Shown: positions 24,088-36,800, counted from the stretch's first letter. The stretch is DNA of 64,000 bases from Cepaea nemoralis (GCA_014155875.1 JACEFZ010004192.1:186001-250000), one strand, 5' to 3'. Program-made: numbers and translations. The notes: generated from the letters alone by a model not told the origin.

Positions 24088-24592
24088 GATTGATTGATTG
24101 ATTGATTGATTTAGGAACCGACATCACAGCATTCGGGACATTCCCATAAGCGCTCCGTCTCCATCCTCAGCAGCCAGCGAAGAGTTCCAACACTAATAGT
24201 TCCAGTAGCAATCTGATTATATGTCCGTCTCGCCTTTCCTCCGAGCGTCGGCCAGATCCCCTTGTCACACCTCGTTGTCTCATTCTTACCAGACCATGGT
24301 GCTCCATCTGCTCCTCCGAGGTGTACACGTGCTCCCACAAGGCCGCAACCACGTCTGCCTTGTCATGCATCAATACTCCACCAAATTTTGCCGAGCCAGC
24401 CAATATGTCCGCCTGTTCATTCCCCAGCACACCGGCATGCCCAGGAGAAAAGATCCAGGTGATGCTTACTACCCGTGACCTCCGAAGCGAAGCAAGCCAC
24501 TCTGCACGAGGTCTACCTGTTCTCACCCTTCTCAGCATGCTTTCTGAGTCAGTTACAATCACAATGTGTGTATGTATCGTGTTTTAATTAGA
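24088..24592 (-). mobile_element. 5-prime truncated LINE with RNase H domain, nested in LINE
   Basis: The minus-strand frame of 131 codons (24167-24562) has IVTDSESMLRRV, then ITWIFSPGHAGVLGNEQADI. This is the second half of a retroelement RNase H (the Asp, His and Asp motifs). The 3-prime tail is (AATC)n, read on plus as GATTGATTGATTGATTGATT. Imperfect ATTAGAGA/ATTAGATA flanks mark the target site. It resembles I-type non-LTR elements that carry an RNase H. Confidence 0.75.
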
Positions 24593-24720
24593 TAAGGCTC
24601 ATTCAATGGCCAAGTAAATATCCAAGATCTACAACAGGTAGCAGCGAACCGCCAGGCATGGAGAGACAGGACTTCTGCCCTATGTGCCGCCTTAGGCTCA
24701 AGAGGAAAGACTATAACTAA

Positions 24721-25967
24721 ATATTTTTACGACAGAAGTGACAGAAATACTGAAAACTCTTGAACAGTGGTTCTCAATTGGTGAGGAATCCCACCCGGGT
24801 GGGGTGGGAGGGGAGGGGGGGGGGGTTAGGGTTTCCTGGGCGGGAATTAAGACCACAGACTCAACAAGTTAGAAAATTGCACTGAGGTCCTGGAAATAGG
24901 ATTGACCTAAGAATGTGTATTTCTTGGTATTTCATGGAAAGAAAAAGGAATCAGTATAGAAGTTATAGAAATACAGGGACTGAACAGAGACAAGATGGAC
25001 AAAAACACAAAAACAAATTAACATATTTTGGCAACATCTGCCTCCTCTTCTTCTTTCGTTAGCTTGAAATTAATTGTCAAATAAATTACAATATTGTCTC
25101 CTGTAATTAATTCACTGTCTTTTCCTTAGTTTACGCAGAAGTTTCTAAAGTTTAACTTCCACTGTTGTTTCTCTGCGCCAGAGCGTTTGTCTTGATATGG
25201 CACATTCAGAACTGTCTGCTGTCTGGGGCACACATCAATATGTGTACATATTAATTGGTCAATATTAAATGTTGTATAAGTGTGGCTGATTCTCGTCTTT
25301 TGTCGGTATGCGAATAGTACACCCGGTTGCTGTCCTGTTTCACCGGCCTTGGTTGATCAGATGTCTCGTTTCTGGGAGCTTACTAAATAACCAGTGAGAC
25401 AGTATTCACTATGATGACGCTACGCTGGTTGCCTACTTCAACCAGTAGTATTTGTCTTCTGTTTCTTCTTGTCCTTGTTCTCCTTTCCTATGTCCTTAAG
25501 ACTTCTAGTGGAGTATAGGTATAGATCACCATTCTTTACATCCACCTTGGGACCCTGCCAACACGAGAGCGATAGTAACTGTAATGTTGACATTTTCCTG
25601 ACTAAAGTACTGAATATGCGCCTGTCAGTAATACCACAGGTTATGAACCATGATTGGTATTCAGTAATTTCTGTTTTACTATCTTGATTGTTCGGATTTC
25701 TGCTTCCTATTTGTGACAGTATTTTTATTTTGGTAGTCGCCGTAACTCGTATTATTTGGGTATTCTATGTACATTACTAACTGCATTTTGTGCTGACCTT
25801 TCCACACTGACTCGAGCTCAACAATTCTTTCGATAGGTATTCGTCACCAAGAAAACGTATAGTGGATTTTTTTTTGTGTTTTGTTTTGCGTTGTACACTG
25901 TTGTGTTCTTCCTTTTTCGGATACTCTTTGCACTTTTGTCTGGATGTCTGTGTTCCAATCATCAAGA
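24721..25967. other. Intergenic stretch without recognised genes
   Basis: No convincing exon is seen. A G-rich tract (24797-24825) with GGGTGGGGTGGGAGGGGAGG could form a G-quadruplex. The rest is AT-rich unique-looking sequence. Confidence 0.5.
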
Positions 25968-26112
25968 GGTTTCTTCTTCTTCTGAGTTCATCCAGAGTCT
26001 TTTTTGGATGTGATTACGTTGTGCCTGTTTACAACCAGCTGAGATATTGCTCCTTTAGGCCGACACATTCGACTTCGGGCGTTTGTTGACCTGCTTAAAC
26101 TTCCCGGCCTTC
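25968..26112 (-). mobile_element. SINE-like repeat, family 3
   Basis: A reverse copy: TTCTTCTTCTTCTGAGTTCA, ATTACGTTGTGCCTGTTTAC and GGCCGACACATTCGACTTCG. A G-rich tract (26142-26176) follows. Confidence 0.7.
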
Positions 26113-26234
26113 AAGGGGTTTGATATGGGATAGCTTTCAGTGAAGGGGTGGGGTAGGGGGGGGGGGGTGTTGGGGGATGATCGCAGACCAATGGTTTGTC
26201 TGCAGAGTCCTTTAACCTGATGGATACAACTGCT

Positions 26235-26510
26235 CCTGTTGATTGTGTTTCGCTGCCAGGTTTTGAAATATATTCTTCATAGAGTGACCCAACACACCGA
26301 TAAACTTTTCTGCTGGAATTAGTATCTTCGTAGTATTTTAAACAAAATCTTAGTGCTTGTTGTATCCTGCCCGTCTTCTCCATCTGTACAGTATGGATTT
26401 AGTTCATACTTGCTGTTGTAGTATTTTATGCTGAGCGCCATGCAGTCCAGTGCATTAAAAGTAATAGCATGTGTAATCACTACGCTTGAGTTCAAAGCGA
26501 GTGAACGGGG
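26235..26510 (+). mobile_element. Repeat with SINE-A-type tail (second copy)
   Basis: Matches 23737-24005 nearly base for base, apart from small indels, and again ends CGCTTGAGTTCAAAGCGAGT. The minus strand is open in two overlapping frames (90 and 71 codons), but I recognise no protein domain there. Confidence 0.7.
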
Positions 26511-26555
26511 GAAAAAATCAGTGTACATTGTCACTTTAATTCCATGTAGCAGTTC

Positions 26556-26884
26556 GCCATCTAGGTCGTTGGCGTAGATTTAAAAACGTATGGGAAGGGA
26601 GCAGAACACCAGCCTAGGGGAGACCATGACGCAGTAGAACATTCGTGTTCATGAGTTCGCTTATCTGTACTCGGATTGTTCTGTTGCGTAAATATGTTAT
26701 CATCCATTTGTACGTCCTTTCGTTTTGACAACATCGAAATGCACATTAGTCTCATAAAAACCACCCTGGAGGAAAAGTTGAACACAATCGAACAAGAGGT
26801 AGCCAACGGTACAAGTGGGAGGTTAACATAAAATAAAAGGATGGACGAACAACAGTTTGCCAATGACCGCCCAAAGCAGTACAC
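26556..26884 (-). pseudogene. Possible reverse-transcriptase remnant
   Basis: A 107-codon frame. Its C-terminal part (NNPSTDKRTHEHECSTASWS, then PLGWCSAPFPYVF) faintly resembles the LINE motif around PQGCVLSPLLYSL. Weak evidence; it may be chance. Confidence 0.2.
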
Positions 26885-27022
26885 AAAAAGGGACGAGGAT
26901 CAATACATTACAACGTTACATATTGGAAGACGCTTTAAATATTAAAATGTAACTATTTTTTGACCACTTTATACAGTGGGAACACAGAAAGAATGCCAAT
27001 GGAAAGACAGAATAAAGAAAGG

Positions 27023-27185
27023 TATAGGGTGTATTTTTAATGAATGTGCAGTGTTTGAAAATATTGCCTAGTCCAAGTTTTGTATTCACCCTCTGTAAAG
27101 TTCATGCAACATAATAGTTAAATACAAAACTTGGACTGGCAATAATGTCAAACACAGCACAGTCATTAAAAATACACCCTGTATA
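27023..27185. mobile_element. Palindromic MITE / foldback element
   Basis: Two inverted arms of about 64 bp (27023-27086 and 27121-27185) with a 34-bp loop. The outer ends read TATAGGGTGTATTTTTAATG on the left and TATACAGGGTGTATTTTTAA as the complement of the right. The inner ends read GTCCAAGTTTTGTATT in both arms. The arms differ at several positions. TA at both borders could be the target duplication. It lies about 420 bp upstream of the CDV3 start codon. Confidence 0.8.
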
Positions 27186-27606
27186 ACAAGAAGGAACGAA
27201 AAAAAAATGGAGAGAGATTTTAAAAAAAAAAAATAAAGAAAAAAGAAAGCAAGAAAAAAAGAATATTGAAAGGACTGAAAAAATAAAAAGCGAAAATAGT
27301 GAACATAAAATTAAAGAAATAACCAGTAAATAACTCGCATAGAAAGAAAGAAAGCAAGAAATGAAGAAAAGTTTTTATAAGTTTATTTCGTTGATGTGAC
27401 TCCTAGATTTGAGAATAACCCATGCAGGTGTGTATACCGTAACCCGGCATCTAGCGACGAGTACAGTCCCCCTGGCAGAGAAGCAGACGCATGTGTCTGC
27501 AGTCTCTCCCTGTGTTAAATTCATGATCTAGTCTCTGAAATCAATCTCTCCAGTACTCAAACCAGCATTTTACACCTCGTTAGTTACACTAGTAACTAGT
27601 TACAAC
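27186..27606 (+). promoter_or_regulatory. Region upstream of CDV3 (presumed promoter and 5-prime UTR)
   Basis: An A-rich stretch (27190-27380) is followed by about 220 bp of more balanced sequence ending in ACTAGTAACTAGTTACAAC before the ATG. No clear TATA box is visible. The start context ACAACATGG has A at -3 and G at +4, a good eukaryotic start. The promoter role is inferred from position only. Confidence 0.35.
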
Positions 27607-27804
27607 ATGGCAGACTCAAGCCTGGACGATTTCTTTGCTAAAAAGGATAAAAGCAAGAGGAAGCCGAGAGCCAAGCCCGAATCCACCAGCTCGGGCGACA
27701 TTGACGAAAATGCGAAACTGGCCAAGAAGGAGAAGAAGAGAAAAGACAAGGATAAGGAGAATGTTGCGTCTGGCGGTCAGACAAATGTTGTATTGAACCA
27801 AAAG
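27607..27804 (+). CDS. CDV3: CDV3 exon 1
   Basis: Sixty-six codons from ATG with a strong start context to NVVLNQK, donor AAG|GTTGGT, phase 0. It carries the conserved N-terminal SLDDFFAKKDKSKRK signature and a lysine-rich tract. Confidence 0.93.
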
Positions 27805-30800
27805 GTTGGTATTTTTAAACATTTAAGATTAAAAGTTTTAATGAATAATGAGTGTCGTTACATCTAAATTTAGATTTTTAATAATTATGTAATGAGTAAT
27901 TTATTTTGTTTTTATTGTTATGTTAATTTAATAATAATAATAAAAATTAATATGTTTATTATTATTATTTGTGATTTATATTTATATATTTTAAATAAGA
28001 ATGTAGTTGATATAATATTTAAACCTTTTGGGAAGCCCACATGTTATACTATTAAAGGTGTTTTTTTACATAGAAATAATATATATTCACATGTATGATG
28101 TATAGACAATTTAAGTTTAAGACAAAATATGAAAACAGACAACATACGAACATTAGTTCCTTCTTAGTTGGACATTTTAGGTATTTTAATAGCGTTTTAA
28201 AAACTCAAATTATGCAAGAGACTATTTTAACAACCAAATTAATACTTCCTAATTCCTTATGCAAGTTTATACATCAGTTTCAACCCGAGATGGTTTGTAT
28301 GTTAATATCACTACTTCTTTCGACACTTTCGTTCGTTTGAAATTTGTTTTATATTTGCAACGTCTCTTGTGAAAATTTCACAGTGTTGTTTAGTTTACTC
28401 AGTAGTTCGTGATGTCAACATAGAACTTATTCTCGACTGTTCTTTCTCTAGACAAGAAGGTTTGCCTCTGAGATATCATACGTTGTTTTGAGGCAGTCTT
28501 AGAGCATGTGATCTGCTGTCTGTGGTGCCAGTCCACATGTGCACTGACCTGATTTTCCAATCTTGACTTTTTATGACATGCAGTCAAAATTGTGAATTAA
28601 TTAAGTGTGGCCTCATGTCATTTGTTTGTGAGCACACACCTTAGCAACCACATGAGACCTAAACAAATAAACACTAATGTTTGAAATATTGTGTCATTTG
28701 GTCACATTATTCAAAATTAAAGTGGCTGTCCATTAATATAAATAGAAGCAAATAATATAAAATTGTTTTTTAAAAAATTCCAAGAGCCTTAGAAACCATG
28801 ATTTTATTTGGAGATTAGTTAATGGATCGTTAAGATCACATTGCCGCTGTAATCTTAAATGTTCAGACCTGATCAAGAATACAGAATGGCTGTCAGTTAA
28901 TGTTTCAAGTCATTCTATCCCGGCTATATTAAATAATTAATTTAGCAAACCATGTGGACCATATAATTTGATGTGGGCTGATATACCAAACAAATTATTA
29001 TTTCAAGTAATTAATCCCTTATAACATTCCTCGTCTGTATTCTTCCACCCTTTATTCCTCATTGGGACATAAAACCTCAGTCAAATTTCACCAAGCCCAG
29101 AATTGTACCTTTTGCAGCTCCCTCCATTTCTCCCAAATATTTTTAATCTCTGTAATTCTCTTCGCCATGTGTTTTCAGGTCTCTTACTTTTTTGTTTACC
29201 TTGTGGGTTTCGGACAAGAGTGTCTTCTGGTTTTCTCAATGTGCATCTTATCCAACGCCAGTGTCTTCTCACCTCTTGGTTCACTCAAATTTGTTTAGCT
29301 CTACATTCTACATGGGTGATTCTGTTTACCATTTTATTCCCACAATTCTACATGGGTGATTCTGTTTACCATTTTATTCCCACCATTCTGCGCATGCACC
29401 AGGTTAGTGAAAGTTTGTAGTTTATTAGTCATTCTTTTATTTGTTCCACGTTTCTGACACATACAGTAAGTAGTAACTGATTTAACATTAGAGTTTACAA
29501 TTCTAAGTTTGGTGCTAGGTTTAACTTCCTTTGACTTGCACACATTTCCATAAAAATGTCTCTTGACGTGGGGTTTCAACAAGGGAGATCAGGTTGTTAT
29601 TTGCTTGGCTTAATCTCATGTGGCTTTCCTCTATGAATTTTTAGACCTAAATTTTGTGACCTTTTATAAGATGGGATTAGTTTATCTGATCTGATTACAT
29701 GTGTGTGACAGTAGTGTAATGTCATCGGCAGAGTCCAAATCATCAGTTTGCTTTGTCAGAGTCCACTAAATTACCCTCTGGCAGTAGTTGCTGGTCTCCG
29801 TGGCCAAAGACTTGCGGTCGTGAGCTGCTTACCAGGTGTTTGAAACGTAGCTGCGACCGATTTGTGCAGCAGACCTTGTTGCATTGTGTTATAACATGTT
29901 GGTATGGGAGCCGGTCATTCAGAAAGCAATGGCAAACTACTGAACGTAGAAACTTGCCTAGTACATCAACAGTAGCTGAAAAATGCTGGTGTTGACTGCA
30001 ACGTCCTGTAAGGGATATGCAAGTAGTTATTGCTGTCTTCTAAATCCCAAATATAGTAATTAATATTCAAGCAAACCATGCGGACCATATATTCCTCCAT
30101 ACTACTGTCTCAGTCCATCCAGCATTTCTCTCGGTCTGCCCCTACCTCCACGTCCTACAGATAATTTCTAGTCATGTTATTTCCATTGTTACTCTTCTCC
30201 TTACAAAGTAATAAAGTATGAAAGCAAGGATAAAGAAATATATTATTTTGTGAACGTAAAAAAGGATGTAGTATCTTGTGGGAAACTATAATCTATTTAA
30301 AGTAGAAAAGTGTAAGAGGAAGGTTATAGTTTAAACAGAAAGATGAACACAAATGGACAAATAGGAGGATGTTAAACATGATAAAAGACAGGATTGTTAA
30401 GTTTGCAGCCACTTTCTATGATGTTACCTGGCAGTAAGGTACCCCTACATCCTAGGATAACAGAGGTAGGACAATAAAGCAAAATAAGAAATAGTAGGTT
30501 TGAAATCTCAGACCCTGAAAAGTGTTGACAGACACAAGCTTGGACAAGAAAACTGCCTGTTGTAATGTTGTTATCTACACTTTTATAATAAGATAATTTA
30601 TTTGGTTATGGGCTGTAGAGGTTGACAATATTTTATGTCTTTTATCAGGAAGATGAGGAGTGGAAAGATTTTGAAGAGGAGAGAGAAATTGACTACACAG
30701 GACTTCGTATCCAGACTCTCAAGATGTCGTGAGTACAAAAGTCATTTGATCGGTTTCAAATCTTTAGCTTTCTTTTTTTTTTATCCTCTTGTCTGTTTTC

Positions 30801-33800
30801 AGCAGGGAGGCATGTTACTCCATTCTTGTTTGGTGTTCAGAGATATGGTCAAAACACTTTGTGTTCTGTAGTCTGTTCAACTCTATTAATTAGTCTGTTC
30901 TAATTGTTACTTGCAATATTTATGTGTTAATTGTTGAATGCAGTATTTATATTATAATTGTCACGTGCAATATTTATGTGTTAATTGTTGAATGCAGTAT
31001 TTATGTCCTAATTGTTGAATGCAGTATTTATGTGTTAATTGTTGAATGCAGTATTTATGTGTTAATTGTTGAATGCAGTATTTATGTGTTAATTGTTGAA
31101 TGCAGTGTTGATGTGTTAATTGTTGAATGCAGTGTTGATGTGTTAATTGTTGAATGCAGTATTTATGTCCTAATTGTTGAATGCAGTGTTTATGTCCTAA
31201 TTGTTGAATGCAGTATTTATGTGTTAATTGTTGAATGCAGTATTTATGTGTTAATTGTTGAATGCAGTATTTATGTGTTAATTGTTGAATGCAGTGTTGA
31301 TGTCCTAATTGTTGAATGCAGTGTTGATGTGTTAATTGTTGAATGCAGTGTTGATGTCCTAATTGTTGAATGCAGTGTTGATGTCCTAATTGTTGAATGC
31401 AGTGTTGATGTCCTAATTGTTGAATGCAGTATTTATGTCCTAATTGTTGAATGCAGTATTTATGTGTTAATTGTTGAATGCAGTATTTATGTGTTAATTG
31501 TTGAATGCAGTGTTGATGTCCTAATTGTTGAATGCAGTGTTGATGTGTTAATTGTTGAATGCAGTGTTGATGTCCTAATTGTTGAATGCAGTGTTGATGT
31601 CCTAATTGTTGAATGCAGTGTTGATGTCCTAATTGTTGAATGCAGTGTTGATGTGTTAATTGTTGAATGCAGTGTTGATGTCCTAATTGTTGAATGCAGT
31701 GTTGATGTCCTAATTGATGAATGCAGTGTTGATGTCCTAATTGTTGAATGCAGTGTTGATGTGTTAATTGTTGAATGCAGTGTTGATGTGTTAATTGTTG
31801 AATGCAGTGTTGATGTGTTAATTGTTGAATGCAGTGTTGATGTGTTAATTGTTGAATGCAGTGTTGATGTGTTAATTGTTGAATGCAGTGTTTATGTCCT
31901 AATTGTTGAATGCAGTATTTATGTCCTAATTGTTGAATGCAGTGTTGATGTCCTAATTGTTGAATGCAGTGTTGATGTGTTAATTGTTGAATGCAGTGTT
32001 GATGTCCTAATTGTTGAATGCAGTGTTGATGTGTTAATTGTTGAATGCAGTGTTGATGTGTTAATTGTTGAATGCAGTGTTGATGTCCTAATTGTTGAAT
32101 GCAGTATTTATGTGTTAATTGTTGAATGCAGTGTTGATGTGTTAATTGTTGAATGCAGTGTTGATGTGTTAATTGTTGAATGCAGTATTGATGTGTTAAT
32201 TGTTGAATGCAGTGTTGATGTCTCAATTGTTGAATGCAGTGTTGATGTGTTAATTGTTGAATGCAGTATTTATGTGTTAATTGTTGAATGCAGTATTTAT
32301 GTGTTAATTGTTGAATGCAGTATTTATGTGTTAATTGTTGAATGCAGTGTTGATGTGTTAATTGTTGAATGCAGTATTTATGTGTTAATTGTTGAATGCA
32401 GTGTTGATGTCCTAATTGTTGAATGCAGTGTTGATGTCCTAATTGTTGAATGCAGTGTTGATGTGTTAATTGTTGAATGCAGTGTTGATGTCCTAATTGT
32501 TGAATGCAGTGTTGATGTCCTAATTGTTGAATGCAGTGTTGATGTGTTAATTGTTGAATGCAGTGTTGATGTGTTAATTGTTGAATGCAGTGTTGATGTG
32601 TTAATTGTTGAATGCAGTATTTATGTGTTAATTGTTGAATGCAGTGTTGATGTGTTAATTGTTGAATGCAGTGTTGATGTGTTAATTGTTGAATGCAGTA
32701 TTGATGTCTCAATTGTTGAATGCAGTGTTGATGTGTTAATTGTTGAATGCAGTGTTTATGTCCTAATTGTTGAATGCAGTATTGATGTCTCAATTGTTGA
32801 ATGCAGTGTTGATGTGTTAATTGTTGAATGCAGTGTTTATGTCCTAATTGTTGAATGCAGTGTTTATGTCCTAATTGTTGAATGCAGTATTTATGTGTTA
32901 ATTGTTGAAGGCAGTATTTATGTCCTAATTGTTGAATGCAGTATTGATGTGTTAATTGTTGAATGCAGTGTTGATGTCTCAATTGTTGAATGCAGTGTTG
33001 ATGTGTTAATTGTTGAATGCAGTGTTTATGTCCTAATTGTTGAATGCAGTATTTATGTCCTAATTGTTGAATGCAGTGTTGATGTCCTAATTGTTGAATG
33101 CAGTATTGATGTGTTAATTGTTGAATGCAGTATTTATGTCCTAATTGTTGAATGCAGTGTTTATGTCCTAATTGTTGAATGCAGTATTTATGTCCTAATT
33201 GTTGAATGCAGTGTTGATGTCCTAATTGTTGAATGCAGTGTTGATGTCCTAATTGTTGAATGCAGTGTTGATGTGTTAATTGTTGAATGCAGTGTTGATG
33301 TCCTAATTGTTGAATGCAGTGTTGATGTGTTAATTGTTGAATGCAGTGTTGATGTCCTAATTGTTGAATGCAGTGTTGATGTCCTAATTGTTGAATGCAG
33401 TGTTGATGTGTTAATTGTTGAATGCAGTGTTGATGTGTTAATTGTTGAATGCAGTGTTGATGTGTTAATTGTTGAAGGCAGTATTTATGTCCTAATTGTT
33501 GAATGCAGTATTGATGTGTTAATTGTTGAATGCAGTGTTGATGTGTTAATTGTTGAATGCAGTATTGATGTGTTAATTGTTGAATGCAGTATTGATGTGT
33601 TAATTGTTGAAGGCAGTGTTGATGTGTTAATTGTTGAATGCAGTGTTGATGTGTTAATTGTTGAATGCAGTATTTATGTCCTAATTGTTGAATGCAGTGT
33701 TGATGTGTTAATTGTTGAATGCAGTGTTGATGTGTTAATTGTTGAATGCAGTGTTGATGTGTTAATTGTTGAATGCAGTGTTGATGTCCTAATTGTTGAA

Positions 33801-36800
33801 TGCAGTGTTGATGTCCTAATTGTTGAATGCAGTATTGATGTGTTAATTGTTGAATGCAGTGTTGATGTGTTAATTGTTGAATGCAGTATTTATGTCCTAA
33901 TTGTTGAATGCAGTGTTGATGTGTTAATTGTTGAATGCAGTGTTTATGTCCTAATTGTTGAATGCAGTATTTATGTCCTAATTGTTGAATGCAGTATTTA
34001 TGTCCTAATTGTTGAATGCAGTATTTATGTCCTAATTGTTGAATGCAGTATTGATGTGTTAATTGTTGAATGCAGTATTTATGTCCTAATTGTTGAATGC
34101 AGTATTGATGTGTTAATTGTTGAATGCAGTATTGATGTGTTAATTGTTGAATGCAGTATTTATGTCCTAATTGTTGAATGCAGTATTTATGTCCTAATTG
34201 TTGAATGCAGTATTGATGTGTTAATTGTTGAATGCAGTATTGATGTCCTAATTGTTGAATGCAGTATTTATGTCCTAATTGTTGAATGCAGTATTTATGT
34301 CCTAATTGTTGAATGCAGTATTTATGTCCTAATTGTTGAATGCAGTATTTATGTCCTAATTGTTGAATGCAGTATTGATGTGTTGATTGTTGAATGCAGT
34401 ATTTATGTCCTAATTGTTGAATGCAGTATTTATGTCCTAATTGTTGAATGCAGTATTGATGTGTTGATTGTTGAATGCAGTATTTATGTCCTAATTGTTG
34501 AATGCAGTATTGATGTGTTAATTGTTGAATGCAGTATTTATGTCCTAATTGTTGAATGCAGTGTTTATGTCCTAATTGTTGAATGCAGTATTTATGTCCT
34601 AATTGTTGAATGCAGTATTTATGTCCTAATTGTTGAATGCAGTATTTATGTCCTAATTGTTGAATGCAGTATTTATGTCCTAATTGTTGAATGCAATATT
34701 TATGTCCTAGCTGTTACTGGAAGTGTATTGTACTAATTATTGCAGTGTGCATGTCCTAGTTTTAACCTTAATGTTTATCTCTAGTTTATACCTTCTGTTT
34801 ATGTCCCAGATTTTACCTGCAGTGTTTGTGTCCTAGTTTTTACCTGCTGTGTTTATGTCCTAGTTTTTAACTGTAATGTTTATGTTTAAGATTTTACCTG
34901 CAATGTTTATGTCCTATTTTAACTGTAATGTTTATGTCCTCATTTTACCTGCAATGTTTATGTCCTAGTTTTTACCTGCAATGTTTACGACCTAGTTTTT
35001 ACCTGCAATGTTTACGACCTAGTTTCTACCTAGTTTTTAACCTCCTATGTGTATTCCATAGTTTTTACCTGCTTTGTTTATGTCCTAGTTTTTAACTGTA
35101 ATGTTTATGTTTAAGATTTCATGTGCAGTGTTTATGCCCTAGTTTTTACCTGCAATGTTTATGCCCTAGTTTTTACCTGCAGTTTTTATGTCCTAGTTTT
35201 TACCTGCAGCGTTTATGTCCTAGTTTTTACCTGCAGCGTTTATGTCCTAGTTTTTACCTGCAGCGTTTATGTCCTAGTTGTAACTTGAACTCCTTCAGTT
35301 CAGGCAGCTATTACTTTCTTCTGAACCATAATTTTAAAATACCTTCCCAAGAAAGAATGGATCAGTGAATATATTATAATTTACACCAAAACACGATGGT
35401 TGGGCATTTATTAATACATGTTCCGAGGGAGTCCATGGCTATCATGCTTGCCTGTTGGATCAGTGACCATGTGTACAAACTCCCTTCAAGGTGGAGCTAT
35501 TTTTCCCCCCGTTGACCTGGGCTTTCAGGTCGACCCGGCCTAAAATGTGTACCAGGAAATGTCTGGATGTGAAGGCAACTGGCTTAATGTTGGCCCCATG
35601 ACACAAAGTGCCCATGGGTTTACAGATATGAGCCTCGCACCATGTACCCAATATGCTTAATGTTGGCCCCATGACACAAAGTGCCCATGGGTTTACAGAT
35701 ATGAGCCTCGCACCATGTACCCAATATGCTTAATGTTGGCCCCATGACACAAAGTGCCCATGGGTTTACAGATATGAGCCTCGCACCATGTACCCAATAT
35801 GCTTAATGTTGGCCCCATGACACAAAGTGCCCATGGGTTTACAGATATGAGCCTCGCACCATGTACCCAATATGCTTAATGTTGGCCCCATGACACAAAG
35901 TGCCCATGGGTTTACAGATATGAGCCTCGCACCATGTACCCAATATGCTTAATGTTGGCCCCATGACACAAAGTGCCCATGGGTTTACAGATATGAGCCT
36001 CGCACCATGTACCCAATATGCTTAATGTTGGCCCCATGACACAAAGTGCCCATGGGTTTACAGATATGAGCCTCGCACCATGTACCCAATATGCTTAATG
36101 TTGGCCCCATGACACAAAGTGCCCATGGGTTTACAGATATGAGCCTCGCACCATGTACCCAATATGCTTAATGTTGGCCCCATGACACAAAGTGCCCATG
36201 GGTTTACAGATATGAGCCTCGCACCATGTACCCAATATGCTTAATGTTGGCCCCATGACACAAAGTGCCCATGGGTTTACAGATATGAGCCTCGCACCAT
36301 GTACCCAATATGCTTAATGTTGGCCCCATGACACAAAGTGCCCATGGGTTTACAGATATGAGCCTCGCACCATGTACCCAATATGCTTAATGTTGGCCCC
36401 ATGACACAAAGTGCCCATGGGTTTACAGATATGAGCCTCGCACCATGTACCCAATATGCTTCAAAGTTTGACAAGTGGTCCTTTATATTCTTTTATTTTA
36501 CTTAACATATTCTGTAGAGTACATAATTGTAATGAAAATTTTTTATGACAATTGCCTTTTATTTTTTGCTCTCTGCTTTTCAAGTAAAGACGATCAGGAC
36601 AAAGATGGAGGAGACGGTAATGGCGACAGAGATGATGAAGATGAAAATAAAATGAGACGAGACGGAGCATCAGGTCCATGGAATAAACCTGGGGGTCAGG
36701 CACAAGCAGGTTTGTGTGTAGTTTTTAATTTTATCTTCTTTTTTTTTTTTCTATTGGTGTGCATGTCTGGCAAAAGCAGAGACTTATTATTGAAAGAGTT

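Larger units (their letters stand above)
23160..24720 (+). mobile_element. LINE 3-prime region, interrupted by two later insertions
   Basis: Encodes the C-terminal part of a LINE polyprotein: HLDGQEKINHLQNVSGQIGL, SFTYLGSKMTSTGDSTPEI, PVLTYGCESWKSTVALDKKL and RRRRWNYIGHVLRMDN. After an insertion (23737-24005) the frame resumes at KPSPHMVTSREKKTGKT. After a second insertion (24088-24592) it ends around QDLQQVAANRQAWRDRTSAL. The minus-strand copy at 51691-52520 is uninterrupted and shows the expected order. Confidence 0.82.

Noticed and set aside
24797..24835. Telomere-like TTAGGG next to a G-run
   Set aside because: Only one TTAGGG unit is present; the rest is a simple G-rich tract.
26111..26534. 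Two minus ORFs (90 and 71 codons) as exons of a host gene
   Set aside because: The sequence is a repeat also present at 23737-24005 and ends in a SINE-type tail; no protein family recognised.
30961..34736. 1270-codon plus ORF and 673-codon minus ORF as real repeat proteins
   Set aside because: Both are generated by a 27-bp unit without stops and lie within CDV3 intron 2. Kept only as a testable finding.
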